From Hydractinia symbiolongicarpus (lineage: Eukaryota; Cnidaria; Hydrozoa; Anthoathecata; Hydractiniidae): a DNA stretch of 60,000 nucleotides. The notes under the pieces were generated by a model. It was not told the DNA's origin, ran no database searches, and saw only the letters and a program-made list of their open reading frames with translations. Positions 23,346 through 35,134 of this stretch are shown here, one piece after another (position 1 is the first letter of the stretch; each line of letters begins with the position of its first letter). The stretch is taken from positions 16,717,501 to 16,777,500 of the forward strand of contig NC_079881.1 in NCBI RefSeq assembly GCF_029227915.1, given 5' to 3'. A program made the position numbers and the translations under genes.

Positions 23346-26300
23346 CATTTTTATTTCTTGATGTGCTACCACTGCAATATAATGACAAAAAATATAATTT
23401 ATTGCGTCTTTATTTTTTACTATTTTACGCATTTCTTAACTTTTTTATTTATGTTCTCAAGAACATTTTTAATGTTCTTTTCTGCTAACCTACACGATTC
23501 ACGAGTTTGCCAGTCACTTTAAATCCAATTGTGCAATACTGAATCTTTAGAATTCGAGAGTAAATTTTACTCAAGTTTTTAGGAATATGCCTAACTATTC
23601 GTTGTAATAGCAATCGAATATTAATGTGTCCAAAAAGTGCAGTCTCACATTTACATTTGTCGTCAAAAAACGCAAAAAAAAACATTTTTTGGTCAAATCA
23701 CTTATAAAACTGCATCCGGTTAAAGCAGACATTTTTTGCAACCATGGTGTTCGCCTCCTATCGAATAATGCATGTTATCATTCACCTCAGGCGGGAGCGT
23801 CTGACGGAATATTCTTGGATATTCGCGCAGTCGTTAGCCGAGAGTCGAATATCTCAGCAGATATCTGATATAGAATAGCTGCTAGAGATATTCGACAGTT
23901 TTTCCGGCAATTGTATTTCGTTCCGTTTCGTTAATTCCTTTAAAAAATTACATGCAAATCAATCAGATGGAGAGTTAAAACTAATTAAAAATAAAAAAGT
24001 TATCAAACAAAGGATGTATTTTATCACACTCCATCTTTTATTGTTCTCCATAGTGTACACAAAAGAAAAGCATCAGATGGAGAGCCGAAAATAACTGAAG
24101 CGCGAATGTTTTAGAACAACAAGAAACAAGAACGAAAAAGACAAAAACAAAATTAAATATGGTGAGGTTCGCCACTTTAAATAATGATGAGTTAGAGAGA
24201 ATTGTGTTAGAAAAAGATAGTGTACACAGAATAAATTGTTTTTGTCATCTCATTCCCCGTGCGTCATCACAAGCTCGACTGAATAATTACGGATTGGCAA
24301 AAGTTTACGTTAACCTTAATTGTTAACTTTTATTTGCGATCAATTTCATGTTCTTTCAACTTCTTTTATTTTGACTTAACCTGGTTGGTTAAAAGTATAC
24401 TAAAAATGATTGAGAGCATTTTGTGAACATCTACAAAGGCTTTTTTTCTAATTTTGTCAAGAAACTGTTAACATCATCCCGAGAGAATGAAAGTTTATAA
24501 TAAAAAAATAAACACAAAATTGTTCTTAACAAACCAATCACAGACAATAATTTTTTTTAATTTTTGTTTCAGCCAATTATGGTCAGGCAAATTCTCGAGA
24601 ATAGCGGTCGCTTGGAGTGATTATGTGCACGCGTAGCTATGCATAATTAAAACTCGTTACCGAATGTTTTTTGTTTATTTGTTTTTTTATTTGTTTTTTA
24701 TTTGAAGAATAACGCTATCGGCAAGAGAGTGAAAATTTAAAAAAAATAAACACGAAATCAACAAGTGAAGATGAAAGTGCAATTCAGAGAAATTACTTTC
24801 CAAAAAATCTATTAAATTGTAAATATTTTGGTAAATAAAATACTGATCTACCGATCGAATATTGAATTTTCATGGAATTTGTTAAAAACAAACTTAGAAC
24901 CAATACCCTGTATTAACTAGCTGACTTCAGTCAAACCTGCCTTGCTGTTTTTGTTTTGTTGTTGTTTATATGACCTAATAAAATCCATTTCTTTTACTTT
25001 ACAAGAACTTCAAACACACACTACTAAGAAAATACAAGAGTGAAAGAATTTTTTAAAAAATACACTTGTTTATTTCAAAATGGTGGAAAATTTGTATTCG
25101 TGCATCTATGCCTAAGTAAAAAAAACTAGTGCAAGTTTCTACAAAGCTTATATGTAACATGTTTGCTGTGACTTTTCAGAAAGAGGTGACAGTTGTTGAT
25201 TTCGAGTGTCACATTATCAGAACACATACGTATATACTGGCAGCATATCACTAAAACCAATAAAAGGTTAAATTTTTGCCTGCTCTTATTATCTTAAAAA
25301 ATATACGCTACAGCTTTCCACTACTTATGCTTGCTATACTGTAAAAAGTTATACACAAATTCGTTCATGTTATTCAAAGTTTATCATCGTTTAGTAGGAG
25401 GCGTTCTTGGAGAAGTCCCAACATCGCAAAGTAAAATATAATTTATTAATATTCTTACTGCGAATCTCCCAAAAAGTCGCATTATAAACTATCATGTGCC
25501 AAACAGATAATCAGATAAAAATAACTTCAAATTCGTTTAATGTTTTATTTTTTCAAAGAAATAGTTTTAAATTGGCAATAAAACTACAGTAATGTTTTTC
25601 TTGACTTGAAACATCTTGTTTTGGAATTAATTTAAAAGGGTCAAGGTCTGGAACTAACATTAACTTACACACATGGCTGAGCAATTCTTAATTCTATGTG
25701 ATGATCCACTCTAAATATAACTTATTTCTTGGTGTGTCATTTTTTGTATATGCGATGGGACGCGTGTGTGTTTTTAAGGAGAAGTAAAGTTGAGCATCAT
25801 TTTGAAACCTTAGTCTCTCTCAAAGTTAGACACTAGAACATCTCTTCTTGTATACCAGCACTAGATTCGTCGTAATTCAACGGTTGTTTCTGAGTACACG
25901 AGAAAACAAATATGACAGTTTATGCCCGAGCTTTTTTTTCGTCATAATTTCGTATCTCGTATCTTCTATAGAAAGGGTAAATCCTGAAAAGATTTTTAGC
26001 CTAAAATTTCTAGAAAATTCAGTGAAAAACCTAATTATATTCCTAACGTATTGTTACAGATTGTCGGGTTTCCACATAAAAGAAATCGGTTATTGCTCGT
26101 TACCCAAAAAACACATAAAAGGGGCTGGTATCCAGTGACGGAGCCCTTTTTTAGCACAATTAGATTTAAAACTGGTAAATAACTTGTAGTTCTTCTTCTA
26201 TCTGTGTTCGTCAATGCTTTGCCTATATAACACGAAAAAGCATGAAGCGGTAAAAAACGCGAAAGCAAAGGAAGAGAGAGGAGCAAATCAAATATTAGTT

Positions 26301-27910
26301 GTTGTAGAAAACACAAAAATTTCAAAATACATCAAATTTTGTCTCAACAACAGAATTTAGCTCTAAAATTAGTTAACTTGCTAAAAAGCGGACACCTCTA
26401 ATCAGTGTCTGCTAATTAGAAAGATTACTGTAGTTAGCGGGCGTCCTGCTTATCCAGGGTCTCACTTAAGCAAAGTTTTTCGCTTGAAAAGGATACGGAA
26501 GTTTAAGGGTCGGAGAAAAAGCGTACTATATAGCAGGCGTCCTACTTATCCGGGTTCCTACTTAACGAGAGTATACTGTATATTTTTGTTACTTTGCGTA
26601 AGCAATATATTTTCTCCTGATAGACAGTTTCCATCTACTCAGGAAAGAGTTTATAAAAAAAAAAAACAATATTGGACCTTGACCTTCGCGTAAACTTTTA
26701 ACGAAGCTTGTTTTCATTTGAGTTCAAAATTAGGATTTTGCAATAATTGCACAGAAATATTTTCTGGTATTTTGTCAATGGCCTTGATAATTATTTCATT
26801 CTATGATATGCAGCTTAGCATCTTTTTGTTGTGTTTAGAAGCAGGTTGGTTTTTAGGAAAGATATGAATTGCATTTTCAGTTAGTTTTTGAATTTTAGTA
26901 AATCATCCTTTCGCGTTTCTAAGTTTCCTTTCTCTGAGATTAAACATTGATCATCACACTTCCTCTAAGCTTCCGTCAGTTCAGCAATCGTAAAGTATTT
27001 CCTGCAATGCAAAAATGATTTAACAGTGTATCTCTGCACTCTGCATCAACTGACCTTGCTTGAATTGGTAGAAGTTAGTAAAAAACATCATACGCTATAA
27101 TACATATTCGTGAGAATGGGTCTTCAAAACATCTAAATATTTCGGTTAAACGTTGGTTGTAGCTTGTTTAAAACCGTTAAGATTTGGTCTATTACAATAA
27201 CGCTTAGCACTGAATATTTATTTCGCAGCATATAATCCTTTTTTATCACTCAATTAACAAGTATTTTAAGTAAAAACTTCTATTCGCTAGTACACTTTCC
27301 CCTTTATCTTAGCAGTTTGTGATGTTGTTTATATATATTCAAAGAAAAAAAACAGCCAGATGAGTCGAACCCAAAGCAGTCTAACATATTTTATATTATA
27401 CCAGTATTTATTTTATGGCACTTAAATAAGAGCAGTCTTCAACGACAGAATTCCAGAACCTTGTACGAAATGCGTAATTTTACTTTGCTCAATATTACAA
27501 TATGTAGTATTTTGATTCTCTGGAAGTACTGGTTTAGTTCTCCTAGCTAGCTACACAATGCAAGTTTGTACTTGTTCTGCTCGATGTGGAAATTCAATTA
27601 GAACAGTAAGTTAAAATACACTCTCTTGCCCTATTTAGCAAAAATAATCATAAATACAGGTAAATAAAATGTTTCTTCCTCCAAAAGCACCGAATATCTG
27701 GACTTCCTGCATCAAAGTCCTTTCCGTTTTCATTTGGTGCCCTTAAAAGTAGTCTGGGTACTAAAAGATCTTGGAGCCTGAGTTATTCACCGGGAGCGGA
27801 GCGCTATGTCACAAACTTCCAGAGTATTCTTTTTCTTGTGAATGTGACTAGAATAACTACTATGACAAATAAATAACTATATTTCACAACTAAGTATCTA
27901 TTAGAGCGTT
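23346..27910. other. Non-coding stretch
   Basis: No gene recognised. 26437-26472 and 26532-26567 are a direct duplication ('GGCGTCCTACTTATCC' and variant) ending in 'GAGTATACTGTA', which looks like one end of a Tc1/pogo-type element whose partner end I cannot find. Confidence 0.4.
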
Positions 27911-27975
27911 CAAAATAAGCATTAAATACTCTAGGGCTCCCTATTTATGCCATGACCCTGTTGGAAATAATAGAC
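27911..27975 (+). repeat. SINE-like tail, copy 2
   Basis: Matches the block at 15606-15672 ('AAGCATTAAATACTCT...GGAAATAATAGA'). Confidence 0.5.
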
Positions 27976-30381
27976 AAGGTCCCCTGGGATAGCCGCCAAA
28001 TTTGATAAAGTGGACTGTGGTTCTTGGATAAATTCACGGGTTTACCTGTTCTTTATTTACCGCATTTCGTGTGTGTCGCTCATTTTGTGACGAGCGTATA
28101 CGGATTTTATAATATAAATATACAGACCGGAAACATTTACCGGCGGAAACATTTTAACATAAATCACTTAAAATAAAGTTTAATTATTCGACTAAAACAT
28201 TAACAGTACCATATTAGCTAGCTATTGACTGAAAAAGTCGAAGCGTTAATCAAGAAAATACTTTGAAAAGTTTTATTTTACAACAACAATGACAAAAGTA
28301 GTACGTTGGGAAATTATGGATTAAAATCACGCTACATTTCATAACCAGTTAAAGAACTTTCTGCTTCTGAGGATGACCTTTTTAAATAAGTTTAAAAAGT
28401 TAGATTCCGAAAAGTAACAATACACTGAATAAGTAAAAGAAATCATTTCATTCAACCAAACATTGACAGCAGTAGATAAAACGAAGAACACGTAGAGACT
28501 TGCTAAAGGAAATTATTACAAGTTACTCGTGGATGCAATAACCAAAACGTCCCAAAAACCAACGAGAAAATTAAAAATTATATAAACTGGAAAGGCAAAG
28601 AAATAATGAAAAACACGAGTGTAATAAAATGGATAGAAACAAATAATGGAGTAAGTGTTTTATAACTCTTAAAGATTCGTCTAATAAAGCCTGCCAAAAA
28701 TGAGTTTGAAAGAATTAGTAAAGCGATCCTTCATAAACTTAATAAAAATACTAGCCGAATTCCCGTGGAAGACTCCACTGAATCTCTCAACCGATGTAAG
28801 TGATACCAAACAAAAACATACAACAACCTCAAACCCGGGCTCTTTGTCTCTTTTATATAAAAAGAAAAAAAGCCCTGGGATCGAGGTTGTTCACAATCTG
28901 CATTATTCTATGTTTATAAACGCTGAAACAAAACATCTAAAAATATAAGTATGTGGAAAAAAAAAATAATAAAAACAATTATGAAATAAAAATGGAAAAT
29001 GTCCAAAAAATCAAAGGCGTATAACAACCGTTACGTAAAAAGAGGTATACGCTAAAACTATATACTTGTTTTGCCATTCCAGAAATACACCAGAAAAAAA
29101 AATGATACCAAACATTGAAAAAAAATCCAACATTTTTTGTTAAATCATACAAAATCAGCTATTCAATCAGTTGCATACGGCAAACCTTCCAAAGTTATAC
29201 TCAAAATATAAGAAATTAATTGTTGAAAACACATAAAAGAGAAATAAAAAACTTGAATCATTTGGTATATTGTATATCTATCGAAATATTTCAATCCAAA
29301 ATAATAAAAGAACAGTTTGCTTTAACAGACCCAAACTTATAATCAAGAAAATCACGCATAAAATCAAAGAAGATAACAATGCAGCGTTTTCGAATTTAAG
29401 AATCGAATGTACTTCAAACGGTAACATATCAGATGTAAACATTGAGTGAAGTTTAGGTTTATTATAACGACATCAACACTGAATCACACACTCTGTAGTG
29501 TTAAAAACAATAATATCGGAAAAATTACTTTTAACAGTTTATGTAAATTCTTCTCTAGGATATAAACGCTGTTTTTATAAGAATAGTGTGTTTTAGTTTC
29601 AGCCTCGAAGTTCTGAACTTTTTGATAAATGCTATCCTCATTTTTTTCTCAATGTGTTCTTAACATGACTATGGCTTGAAAATATATAATGCCTTAATAA
29701 AATAAAGCATGCTATAATTTACTATAGCTAGCTAATGGCAATTCTACTACATGTAACGGCCCGTTGCTTGGACACAAAAAAGTTCAGTTCGTTTGATATA
29801 CAATAAAAAAGTAAACTTCTAATCAATTTTGTGCGTCATACAAATGGTCATATTTAAACTATCAAGCTCAGACATTTTCTTAGGATATTCTAAACTTCTG
29901 ACTCATTTTTCAGAGTATATTCTTATAAAATAAGTGCTTAAAGAAAATATTTTCCGGCTTAAGACACAACAACAAACTTAATATTTAATGAAAAATTTAG
30001 CTCTGGAAGAAACGGCTAAAAATCGTTATACACCCAAATTCAATTCTCTATCAAATAATTTAGAGAACACACCAGCTTTCCTTTCGCTTTCTCAGTAGTC
30101 CAATCGGTTTTTTACTTCGATAACTAATTCCGCGTTATCCCAAAGAGAACGAATTGAAAATGTATAGGTACAATTGTCTGATGCATTTCCAATCAATTCT
30201 TTTTGTGATGTTATATCATTGTGCGTTTTTCTTCGTTTTATAAAATATTTCTGACAACAACATTAACTTCGTTCGACAACAGCAGTTTGTTTTTTACATT
30301 TTAAATTCGAAATACAGTCATATTCGAACGCGATACAACTTCAGTCCCAGAGAACAAAAATGTAAAATATAGAAAAACATA
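27976..30381. other. Non-coding A-rich stretch
   Basis: Strongly A-rich on the + strand between about 28400 and 29400. The open frame 28700-28948 is unrecognised. I see no motif of a known gene. Confidence 0.4.
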
Positions 30382-31138
30382 CAGTAGACTCCCGGTTATT
30401 CGAAGCCTCAAGGGGGATAAGAATTTACTTCGAATAACCGGGAGTTCGAATAACTGAAAAATTCGTTTTCCCGCCAGATTTTCAACTTAACCTTAATGGG
30501 GTGGACTTTTCTTAAGTAATTGAGGCATTGTGGTTCAGTTGAGCGTGTAAACACAAAGAATTTTTACTTTTTGAAGAAAGAACAAATTTGAACAAATTGT
30601 TAACAGGTTTTAAAATATGAAAGTTATAAAGAAAATGTATCTAGTAAATACAAGGAGTTCAACTCTTAAAAAAATCTTTAATGCTACATTGTTTTTTACT
30701 ATCGATGTAGTGTTTTTGACATGTACGTGTTATCATGTTTAACTGCTTTCTGATTTCAAGACCATTCTCGTCAAACAAAGACCATCTTTCCAACAATTCT
30801 AAGGCCTCTTCCAACTCTGACTGCTTTGGCTTCTTCGGGGGGATGTCATGTGTCTCAATTTCATCATCATCAGTGTTTTAATCGCAGAAAATCAATGTTC
30901 TCACTCGACGATCTCCCAATAAGAAAAATTCGAATAACTGAGGGTGACTTAGCCTATAATTGGCCCCAAGGGGAATAAAAATCACTTCGAATAACCGAAT
31001 TATTCGAATAACTGAAGTTCGAATAACCGAGAGTGTTTTTGCCTGAGTTGGGTAAGCAGATCCAAGGGGAACGCCATCTCACTTCGAATAACCGAATTAT
31101 TCGAATAAGTGCAGGTTCGAATAACCGGGAGTCTACTG
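30382..31138. mobile_element. Non-autonomous pogo/Tigger-type transposon, 757 bp
   Basis: Left end 'CAGTAGACTCCCGGTTATTC' and right end, read inward, the same 20 bases are perfect terminal inverted repeats extending to about 23 bp. The left end abuts TA (30380-30381); the right abuts TG, probably a mutated TA. Inside, 'TTCGAATAACCG' motifs repeat several times near the right end. It retains the C-terminal part of a pogo/Tigger-like transposase on the minus strand. Confidence 0.9.
30659..30880 (-). pseudogene. C-terminal remnant of pogo/Tigger-like transposase
   Basis: Minus-strand frame reads 'DDDEIETHDIPPKKPKQSEL', 'EEALELLERWSLFDENG' and ends 'KKQCSIKDFFKS' before a TGA at 30659-30661. An acidic linker, a helical block and a final 'ITDFF/IKDFF' tail are characteristic of Tigger/jerky-type transposases. 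An in-frame stop (TAA) sits just upstream, and the CENP-B-type DNA-binding and DDE catalytic parts are missing, consistent with internal deletion. Confidence 0.7.
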
Positions 31139-34060
31139 TGTAAGCTTTAAGCTAACCTCATGATGAATAAACATTGGCATGCTTTGTGTGAAGTAGCTTT
31201 TTTCAGGATTAACTTTAAAAAAGAGACAACCTTCTTCGCTTCGGTTTTCTTTTTTTGATAAACAACTTGTTTCCATGAGATACAGCGCGCACATGGTAAG
31301 CCGGGGGTAAAATGAAATTATTTCAACCGTAACGACCGAGAACGATAATTTTTTCCTAGAGAAAAAATAAAAAAAGAATTCATGATTTGATTCTTTTTCA
31401 CCAAGTAAATGGTTAAAGAAGAACAAAATAATTAAAATGCATAGTTAAGACATAAGATGTACAAACACGGCATGGTTTTACGTAGTCTAGGTTAATTCAA
31501 AATCACGATTCTGTGGTCTCCATTCTCGTCCGTTGTTCTTGTACGGTTTTTTGTGGCATTTTGGAACATTGATCTTATAATAATAATAACAATAATAACA
31601 ATAATAACAATAATAAAGGTTATATTTTAGATTCATAATTATACAAAATGGCTCTTCTTCTGAAATAATATATGATATTCGTATGTGCATAAAGGTTAAT
31701 GTAAAAAAAAACACAAAAACAAAAAACAGTTCATAATATAGTATGTTTCACAAAAGTATTAGGAAGAGAATTATAGAAGAGAGATCGAGTAGTAGTAAGA
31801 TTGATAATTATGTGAAACATACTAGCTATATGTTCTAAAAAGGGTTGTTGAAAATGCGAAACAAAAACAAAACTGACGGCTTAGGAATGATAAAATATAA
31901 AGAAAATAGTGACTTGGAAAAAAGACAGATTCTGATAAAGTAGAAGAGTAGTCGAAAAATCTTATTGATTGTGCAGACCTTATAAAATATAGTCATATAA
32001 ATCACTAACATATTTAAACTTAAATTCATGCTTTTTACAGTTTGCATTAAAAAGCCAGTAAGTACTAAAAGAGTAGGCCAAGAGGCAAAATTGGACTGGG
32101 TTTTAGTGCATAAAATTTGATACTATTTTGTGCTTTGTTTTTTCATCTTTAGGATACTTCTCACGACTTATTGGAGCCGGTGTTAGGTTACTGACCTTTG
32201 TAGTCGACGCGCTATGTGTTGCCTGTGTTGATTTTTTGTGGAACCTTTAACAGCTTTGCTACTAAAAGTTCCAAGCATGATTATTGTTGGAAGCTCCTTG
32301 TAACACTCTTCAAATAACACCAAAAGTCAATGTTTAGTCACTCATACGAATATTAATAATAAGTGATCTATATTTTCAAAGTGATCAGTTCCAATTTTAA
32401 ATTCAAGAAAATTTCGCATTCGCAAAAATTATTACACGCGAAAAAAAATTTGTTTGGCTGCGCGAAATTTAATACGCGTGAAAATTAGTACGAATAAGGT
32501 AAAAGGGCGGCATCGATATTTTCGAAAATCGCGCAATGTCATTGGTTAGAACTTACGTCATAGCGGGCAAAATTCCACGGTATTGCCCGCTACCATAGCA
32601 ACTTTTTTAAAAGTTTAAATATAATAGTATTAAATGTAAATAAACACGGAAAAAAGTAAAAATAACGCGAAATAGAAGTGGAACTTACTTTTATCTTTTA
32701 AAGAATTCTATGTTGTAGCTATAATAAAAACCTGTAATTTTAAAATATATTTTTAGCTCGAATGTACGTTCCATATGGGAATAGTTTTTATAAAGACATG
32801 GTTGCATCGTGCTTATAATGTTACACTTTTTGTCTTAAAATGCAGTACCCGGACAATAATCTATATAATAACTGTTATTTCGGGCAATACCTTCAAATAT
32901 TGACCTCTGTCACGATTGTCCTCGGGCAATATTTTTTGGTATTGCCCTCATAAACATTTATTATAGGGTTATAACTATGGGTACGTATGAGGGAGCGAAA
33001 GTATGCGAGCTCACCGGTTATTTTGCTTTACCAGATTTCATAATATTACAACAAAAATGATATTTGCATTTGCAGAGAAGACGGTTTAGCTGTTTTTAAG
33101 AATAAGAGAGAAAAAATCAAGAAACACATATTAAGTATATTTAAAAACCATGGTTAATTATCATTAAGATTATTATTATTAGCATATATAATAGATACAA
33201 AGCTTCTGTGTCGCAACAATATATAAAAGTTGCCACAATTTTTGCCATACATAAATAAATAAATAAAAAAAAAACAGAAAAGGAAAATATGCTGAAAAAG
33301 GTACCGATATACGTATATACATTATGCTAGATAAATTAGAAATCGTCATACAGTGTAATGTGAAAATAGTCAATAATTTAGACGCTACTTTAAACCTTAA
33401 TGATTCGACGTACCGTCCGTATTAAAACCTGATAATGAAATTCTCTATATAAACAAAGAATCCTATCACCCGCATAGCATCATCAAACAATTACCCCTAT
33501 CAATTGAGTCGAAGAAGAGTTGAGACGAAGAAGTATTTAACCTATCTGTACTAATTTACAAAGAAGCTTGTAACATCTGGTTTAACTCGCCGTTCAGTTT
33601 AATTGTTACTGTTACAAGGTATTTAACTAACCCCCATTAGTTACATACCATTCTATATATCAAATGTATTTTTTTCACAATAAAATTCTAATGTTGCAAG
33701 ATAGGTATGCCCTTAAAATTTGCTAAGTGTCAAGGGTGAAATTTAGGGAAATAATTATGCAACTGCTAAGCAACCGGACAGGCTAAAATTTTGAAACGTT
33801 AATGAATTTATATTTATATATAAACTATACCTTGATAATCTAACAAGCAACGTACAAAGCAGTTTTTTAAAAGAATGATAAGTCTGTTTTGTAACTATTT
33901 TATAGATAAATATTAATTTAAAGTATTAATATATCAAGTGTAAGCTGAGTTTTTTTTGCCCTTAGCAAGTAATTCTAGAATGAAAGTTGGAGATGCTTTA
34001 TATGTAATAACGTGTATTCATTTCTTTCCTCAGCGATTTTACTTTAATTATCATCGTCTT
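31139..34060. other. Non-coding stretch with repeats
   Basis: 31578-31616 is an (AAT/AAC)n simple repeat. 32405-32505 carries the 'GCGAAATTTAATACGCG' dispersed repeat. 32561-32592 is a hairpin with 10-bp arms (TAGCGGGCAA / TTGCCCGCTA) and 32924-32947 another with arms GGGCAATA / TATTGCCC. No gene recognised. Confidence 0.45.
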
Positions 34061-35077
34061 CTACAATTGCTTTTTCCGAATCATGGCGGTAGCAGATTTT
34101 AAAGACAGGTTAATGTCAATTAAAGTGTTCCAATGCATGCAATATCCGTCTGCATGACACGTCTCATTTGCATATTCGCCAAAAAAAGTGGCCATAAAGC
34201 AGTAATCCATCCACCATGCTCCATAGAATGAAGCGCAGAAATGATCGTTGTCTCGATCATGCGTTGCGAATTGAGTGTTATTGTGGTAATACAGTGAGTC
34301 TCCTGCCTGCAATTGTCCAAAATGTGCGACGTACGACCCCACTTTAAGAGTAAAATTTACACCCTGTAAGTGAAATTTATCATAGAAGGCGTAGTACGGC
34401 TCTTCTGATGCAAATGTTTTAAGTATAAAAACAATTTCATTTTCCTGTTGTTCAGTTAAATCTTGAATGGGTAGATTTCCGAACCAAAACTCGGAAGTTA
34501 AATTGCCAAAACCAAACTTAAAGGCGTCCCAATTTCTCTTAAAGTTCAAGGAACCATCGAATCGTTTCAGGATAACCGTCCAGCCCCCACCGAGGTAATT
34601 CATGTCACATAAAACATGTACTCTTTTGTTATTAATGATTACCTGGTAAATGCCGTCATTGGTAAAGCCTGCGTCGTATACATCCTTGCAGTCTCTTGCA
34701 TTGGCAATAAGAAGTCCAAAAATAGATGGACTAGGATTATCGCACGGGACTTGAAAAAATGTATGAATGTTGACAGCTTGCTCAATGTAAGCGGGTAGCT
34801 CAAATGCATTAATTCGAAGTAATTGGCAGTGAACAACATTAGGAGATACTTCAACGCCCACAATGGATTTGCAGTTTCCATTGTCAACAAAGCACGAACC
34901 CAAACAATCCTCCACGGCAGTTTCTGTGACCGTCCTGATTACATTAGTCGATGTTGTATTCAATCTTACGTTTGCTGCCCGCTTAAAATGTCCCATCTGT
35001 GGACAATCTTGAGCAACATTTTCTGCAAAAAGCGACAGTTTTAGAAGTACAAGCAATAATTCTTTTAGTGCATGCAT
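34061..35077 (-). CDS. Secreted fibrinogen-related protein, single exon, about 338 aa
   Basis: The frame is open to 35134, but the Met at 35077 is the better start because it is followed at once by a signal peptide (MHALKELLLVLLKLSLFAEN). Residue numbers are from this Met. A Cys-bearing region (about 25-115; C25, C58, C62, C69, C84) resembles a PAN/apple-type module in spacing. The fibrinogen C-terminal domain spans about 128-336: 'RDCKDVYDAG', 'GGGWTVILKRFDGS', 'EFWFGN', calcium-site 'DRDND' (274-278) and 'GAWW' (286-289), with the paired Cys C130/C157 and C281/C293. Six N-glycosylation sequons are visible. Such proteins act outside the cell as lectin-like recognition or adhesion molecules; the ligand is unknown. 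No intron is seen. An intact retrocopy or an intronless family member are both possible. Confidence 0.88.
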   Translation of the reverse strand: MHALKELLLVLLKLSLFAENVAQDCPQMGHFKRAANVRLNTTSTNVIRTVTETAVEDCLGSCFVDNGNCKSIVGVEVSPNVVHCQLLRINAFELPAYIEQAVNIHTFFQVPCDNPSPSIFGLLIANARDCKDVYDAGFTNDGIYQVIINNKRVHVLCDMNYLGGGWTVILKRFDGSLNFKRNWDAFKFGFGNLTSEFWFGNLPIQDLTEQQENEIVFILKTFASEEPYYAFYDKFHLQGVNFTLKVGSYVAHFGQLQAGDSLYYHNNTQFATHDRDNDHFCASFYGAWWMDYCFMATFFGEYANETCHADGYCMHWNTLIDINLSLKSATAMIRKKQL

Positions 35078-35134
35078 TTTGAATAACAGATGTCGCCAGT
35101 TGACCATTCCTGTATCAACAGTAAATTGTGGCAA

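Noticed and set aside
20901-23740. A single transposon bounded by 'TTAAAGCAGACAT' at 20925 and 'GTTAAAGCAGACATT' near 23717.
   Set aside because: The two motifs are in the same orientation, not inverted, so they cannot be the two ends of one terminal-inverted-repeat element.
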